A DNA stretch of 64,000 nt, taken from Punctularia strigosozonata HHB-11173 SS5. Lineage: Eukaryota; Basidiomycota; Agaricomycetes; Corticiales; Punctulariaceae. Position 1 is the first letter of the stretch. Each line of letters begins with the position of its first letter. The notes under the pieces were generated by a model. It was not told the origin of the DNA. It saw only the letters and a list, made by a program, of their open reading frames with translations, and did not search any database. Shown here one piece after another: positions 60,597 through 64,000 of this stretch. The DNA lies in contig NW_006767433.1 in assembly GCF_000264995.1 (NCBI RefSeq), positions 2,495,074 to 2,559,073 of the forward strand. Direction: 5' to 3'. The translations under genes were made by a program, and so were the position numbers.

Positions 60597-61091
60597 GAAC
60601 ATGAATGGTTAGGGAGTGACTGCATAGGAGCGCACACTCTCTTCCTCATTATTTGTGATTATTCGCTTAGCTCCTTTTCAATCATGTAATCTACGTACCT
60701 GGATTATTAATACGTGCACCCGCTCGTTCCATGACTTCACATAAAAAACAACCGCACGGGTATCGCTCAAGAAACTCAGGCTGGGGCTGAGTACTGAGTG
60801 GCTATGCTGTTTCCCGTTCGGGGTGAATCGTTTCCTCATTCGGTCATACCGCTGCGGTCAGTTACGATGCGTTGCCGCAGAGAAGCACTGAACAGGCGGA
60901 TGTTGGACCGTTTACGTCAATACTTCAGGCCGCCACGCTTCTTGAGTTGAAGTTATAGTGACCATGGCACGGTGCGCGTCAGTATATAAACCCTCGCAAA
61001 CAACCACTGGGAGATATCGAACGTACTCAGCGCAATCCTCACTCACATAAATCAATCAACCTCTGCCTGACCTCTTCCCCACTCCTTCGCC
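60597..61091. other. Intergenic region upstream of the second con-6-like gene
   Basis: About 495 bp without a gene. It contains the RNase T2 3' region on the left and the promoter of the con-6-like gene on the right. Confidence 0.4.
60983..60990 (+). promoter_or_regulatory. TATA box of the second con-6-like gene
   Basis: TATATAAA, about 100 bp before the ATG at 61092; a strong consensus match in an otherwise gene-free stretch. Confidence 0.6.
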
Positions 61092-61503
61092 ATGGTTAAT
61101 CCCGGAAACGTGTGCGCGCTCGACCTTGGGCCTCCGCGTTGCGCTGATATCACTTCTGCGCATGCATGTTGCTGGCGGCCACAAAGCAAACATCAACAAC
61201 CCGAACACGTCCGACCAGTCGAAGGAACATTCGCGCCAGGCGCTCTCCGAGATCGAGGAGTCTGGCTTCCTCGACCAGCCCAAGCACGCTAAGAATCCCA
61301 ACAACGTCGCGGGTGGCCACAAGGCGACCCTCAACAGTGGGTAAAACCTCTCGCATGATAACGTTTTTGACGGGGTTGACCGCAAAGATCCGAACGTCTC
61401 TGAAGGCGCTAAGGAACACTCCAAATCCGTTCTTGAGCATGACGACATTTACGGTGAGTCCAACGCGAACACCGAGCGTGACGCTATGTACGAGCGTGAT
61501 TAA
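61092..61503 (+). CDS. Con-6-like protein (second copy), unusual splice acceptor
   Basis: Con-6 family protein of about 100 residues, with two repeats: VAGGHKANINNPNTSDQSKEH and VAGGHKATLNNPNVSEGAKEH (the second split by intron 61337-61387), ending NTERDAMYERD. The first exon encodes only MVNPGN; the family pattern requires the next exon to begin VAGGHKA at 61168. A GTGTGC donor and a CTGAT branch-like site (around 61144) are present, but the acceptor reads CAT where CAG is expected: the base at 61167 is T. It is either a GT-AT intron, a local polymorphism or a base error. This copy matches the canonical family more closely than the one at 11404-11803. Confidence 0.8.
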
Positions 61504-62939
61504 GTCTATATATCACAATATTGAATGTAGCGACAGATATGTAAGCCATTGATGTGTTCATCGTCAATGAATCGATTCTTCTGGCTGGTCTGGATGACAA
61601 TGCGAAAGTTGCATCGTTTTTTTCGCGACGCGGCTCGACGCTCCTTCCTGATCCCAATCCCAATATGGGCAAGTCATGCCATCACGATGAGTATGTACAT
61701 ATGCTAGAGGCTCATATTTTCATCATTCACTGGCATCACCAGCAAGGCGCTGTAGATATGCATACAGCCTTGTATACGCGCAAATCTTCCCAATTAGGCA
61801 ACGACTTGGACGGAGAGACAAAACTTTCTCATTATCATCCGGGACAGCTGTATTGGAATGCAACAAATGCGTTGCTTCTTGTCATTATTCATTTCACTCA
61901 AGTAGCTTGGTGAAGTGCATCCCCAACACACAAATGACTGCTTTATGTAGTAACGGAGGTGTGTTTTCTTCGGGCAACTCGGAAATGAACCGGTCGTTGA
62001 AGGTCCTTGTGTTTCAGGTGTTGCGGCGTTCGCGCGCAGCACCATCAGGGAACATCGCCAACGCATTGGTTTCCACGTTCCAGGCCCAGGCATGAACCCT
62101 TACTTGCGGCACTTAGCTGGAAGAAATTGTCGGCAGCAGCAACTTCGAGTGTTGCAGTGAGTGATTTGTGTGCGAGCGGCGAGGACCGTGGCTCATGGTG
62201 TTATTCATGTTTGTTCGGCGATGCGAGCGATAACGCGCAATTTTGCTCCCTCGCATCTTATCCGTTTGACTGCTCGACTGTAGAGTACCGTAGCAGACAA
62301 ACGTTCTCATCCGGTGATCTTTCGGAGCGCAACCTTCTCGATCGATCACATCGAGTGCACTGGATGCGGGCATTTCGTCGAGACCGTAAGTTACTATTCA
62401 GGACTTATGTCAGGTTACCCTTTGCCGAGCGCCGGTGCGCACGGACAAGTTACGTTCGCATGATGTTCCTGGGCGCCTAGCCAGGTGATGGCTTCCACTC
62501 ATTATTTGCTCTAGTAGGCTTAGCCGACGTCTGTAGCCTACTTATCAATCGGCATGCGAGCGCCATGAGACCTACACGCTCGCACTCTCCCTCACCGCTC
62601 CCTTACGGGGACCCTCGTATCAGCCATGCTGTCCACGGTGCAGGAAATCATCTCAATACTACCCATCAGCTAGCGAGTGGCAATGAACATGCAACTCGAC
62701 AGTAACTAATCAAAGTCTCATGGCAGTTACCCCGTCACAAGACCATGGCGGCGTAAGAAGCTGACAATCAGCATTCTTGCAACGCTTTCAGTGAGCCCCG
62801 CCATATTCGTACAGTATTCATAGCCAAACACACCAACTCGTCGATCTATAGATAGTGGTCTACGCCGCCTTGACAACATGGGTGGGATATAACCATCACA
62901 GTCGAGGGTCGTTGATGAACGCAGCATTATTAGAATGTC
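61504..62939. other. Gene-poor stretch near the right end
   Basis: About 1.4 kb. Open frames up to 157 codons occur on both strands, but none has a motif, signal peptide or sensible splice partner. No repeat longer than a few bases, tRNA or transposon remnant was seen. Confidence 0.45.
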
Positions 62940-63102
62940 TTGACGCAAGGACGAGAACCTTCTTACACCACCGTACTAAGGACGACCATGCCAAGTCAGC
63001 ATGATACGAAGACGAAGTGCCAAGTACGGACCCTCCAAGTGGTATGCCTAAGGCTCATCCATTCTGAATTTGCGCGGGGGTTCATTCTGGTAAAAGGGAG
63101 AC

Positions 63103-64000
63103 ATGATATATGCATCCCCCAGTGGCGCTTTCGCGTGGTCCATAACTGGCGTGGATTCGGGTGCCATGCAAGGCTCAGGTGGGTCGCCCGCACATGCGTC
63201 CAAGCCAGCCCTTGACCTGTTTCACAGATTTCGACGTTGGCGTAAATTACGCTGGTGCTGCAATGCAGGCAAACGTGACGAGTCTCGGCATGTTCTACTA
63301 CTGGTCCATACAAAGCTTCAAGTACGGTGTATGCGCCAACGCCACCGTCCCGCAGCTCTCGGGCAAAGGCAACAACGGCCACTCTGTCGCCAAAGCGACC
63401 GACGGTACAGTGTTGACGACAGTAATCACGATGTGCGCTCACTTCGATCTGGACTCGTCTGATGTGCCTGCTTGGGCTACCGCGGCGCAAACCCCTATAC
63501 AAAACGCTTTCTACGACTTGGCCATATATTTCCAAACGTAGGTCCTAATAGTACCTGAGACCAGGGCTTCATCCTGTTCCTAGGTTGGATTTCCCGAACG
63601 GGACTTTTCCCACCTGCAATTTTCCCCCTTACTGCGACCCGAACACGCACTTACCGCCCCCATTGGACACGACGATTAGTCCGTAAGTCTGTATAAAAGT
63701 GTGCTGTACTCGCCCTTGCGCTGAATACCCCCCAGATCCAATGCTTACGATCTTACAGCTTGGATGAGCGGTATTCGCTATCTGCCGGAAACCACTGGTA
63801 TCAATTTCACGACCACTGGAGGAATTCCCTTGGGTGAGGAACATGCAGTTATCGTCACTGCCGATGGGTCCAAGACGACCCTCGTCGATGCTTTCGAGAA
63901 GACGTACGTCAACGGTGGGGGAGCCTCGGGGAGCAACATCGGATTGACTGGCATTGGAGCCATGCACCTCCTCACCCAAGCTCAGAACTCGGCTCAAGGA
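63103..64000 (+). CDS. Probable secreted glycoprotein, unknown family (3' end outside window)
   Basis: An intron-rich gene fragment that runs off the right edge. Inferred order: MIYASPSGAFAWSITGVDS joined to DFDVGVNYAGAAMQANVTS, then GMFYYWSIQSFKYGVCANAT, SGKGNNGHSVAKATDGTVL, AIYFQT|LDFPNGTFPTCNFPP, TTISP|SNAYDLTAWMSGI, and an open frame to base 64000 (EEHAVIVTADGSKTTLVDA). Several N-glycosylation sites (NVT, NAT, NGT, NFT) and paired cysteines suggest a secreted or cell-surface protein. The true start and signal peptide may lie upstream in an exon I cannot place. I do not recognise the family. Confidence 0.6.

Noticed and set aside
61504-62939. Possible gene or element remnant in the gene-poor stretch
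   Set aside because: No motif, repeat ends, signal peptide or splice structure supports any of the open frames.

Overview
This is nuclear DNA of a filamentous basidiomycete, most likely an Agaricomycete close to the polypores. The genes are dense and on both strands, and most are split by GT-AG introns of about 48-60 nt. Many start codons are paired head to head. The left end carries the homeodomain mating-type locus (MAT-A): a divergent HD1/HD2 pair followed by the conserved beta-flanking gene. Glycogenin and a YPL109C/ADCK2-type UbiB kinase come next; as I recall, both are genes often drawn beside MAT-A in Agaricomycete maps. No rRNA, tRNA, CRISPR array or intact mobile element was seen by eye.

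Layout. 1-6.4 kb: HD1 (3' end outside the window), HD2, beta-flanking gene and an alanine-rich helical-repeat protein. 6.8-17.9 kb: metabolic genes (glycogenin, con-6-like protein, UbiB-family kinase, old yellow enzyme, fructosamine-3-kinase). 18.3-24.5 kb: REV7 with an odd repetitive tail, SNX4/Atg24, and a PTM1/GOST seven-helix protein. 24.6-33.1 kb: RPB2, an NDUFA9/COQ11-like dehydrogenase and glutamate decarboxylase. 34.5-38.1 kb: a small hypothetical gene, splicing factor CWC25, and a voltage-sensor-like membrane protein. 38.1-43.1 kb: an assembly gap flanked by an 819-bp identical direct repeat, then a long disordered protein. 43.4-48.4 kb: SLA2 and SURF1, head to head. 49-56.3 kb: an unknown membrane protein, a four-cysteine zinc-motif protein, and the TFIIIB subunit BDP1. 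56.4-64 kb: two paralogous secreted RNase T2 genes around an EthD-like gene, a second con-6-like gene, a gene-poor stretch, and the start of a probable secreted glycoprotein that runs off the right end.

Most genes are conserved housekeeping genes and do not form one pathway. The two mating-type transcription factors are the only clear functional pair, together with the tandem RNase T2 paralogues. I see no gene cluster that looks like a new multi-gene system. The points most worth a second look are the altered invariant homeodomain residue in HD1, the REV7 tail, non-canonical splice sites, several apparent single-base problems, and the misassembled repeat at the gap. Exon joins were worked out by eye from reading frame, splice consensus and remembered family sequence, without transcript data.
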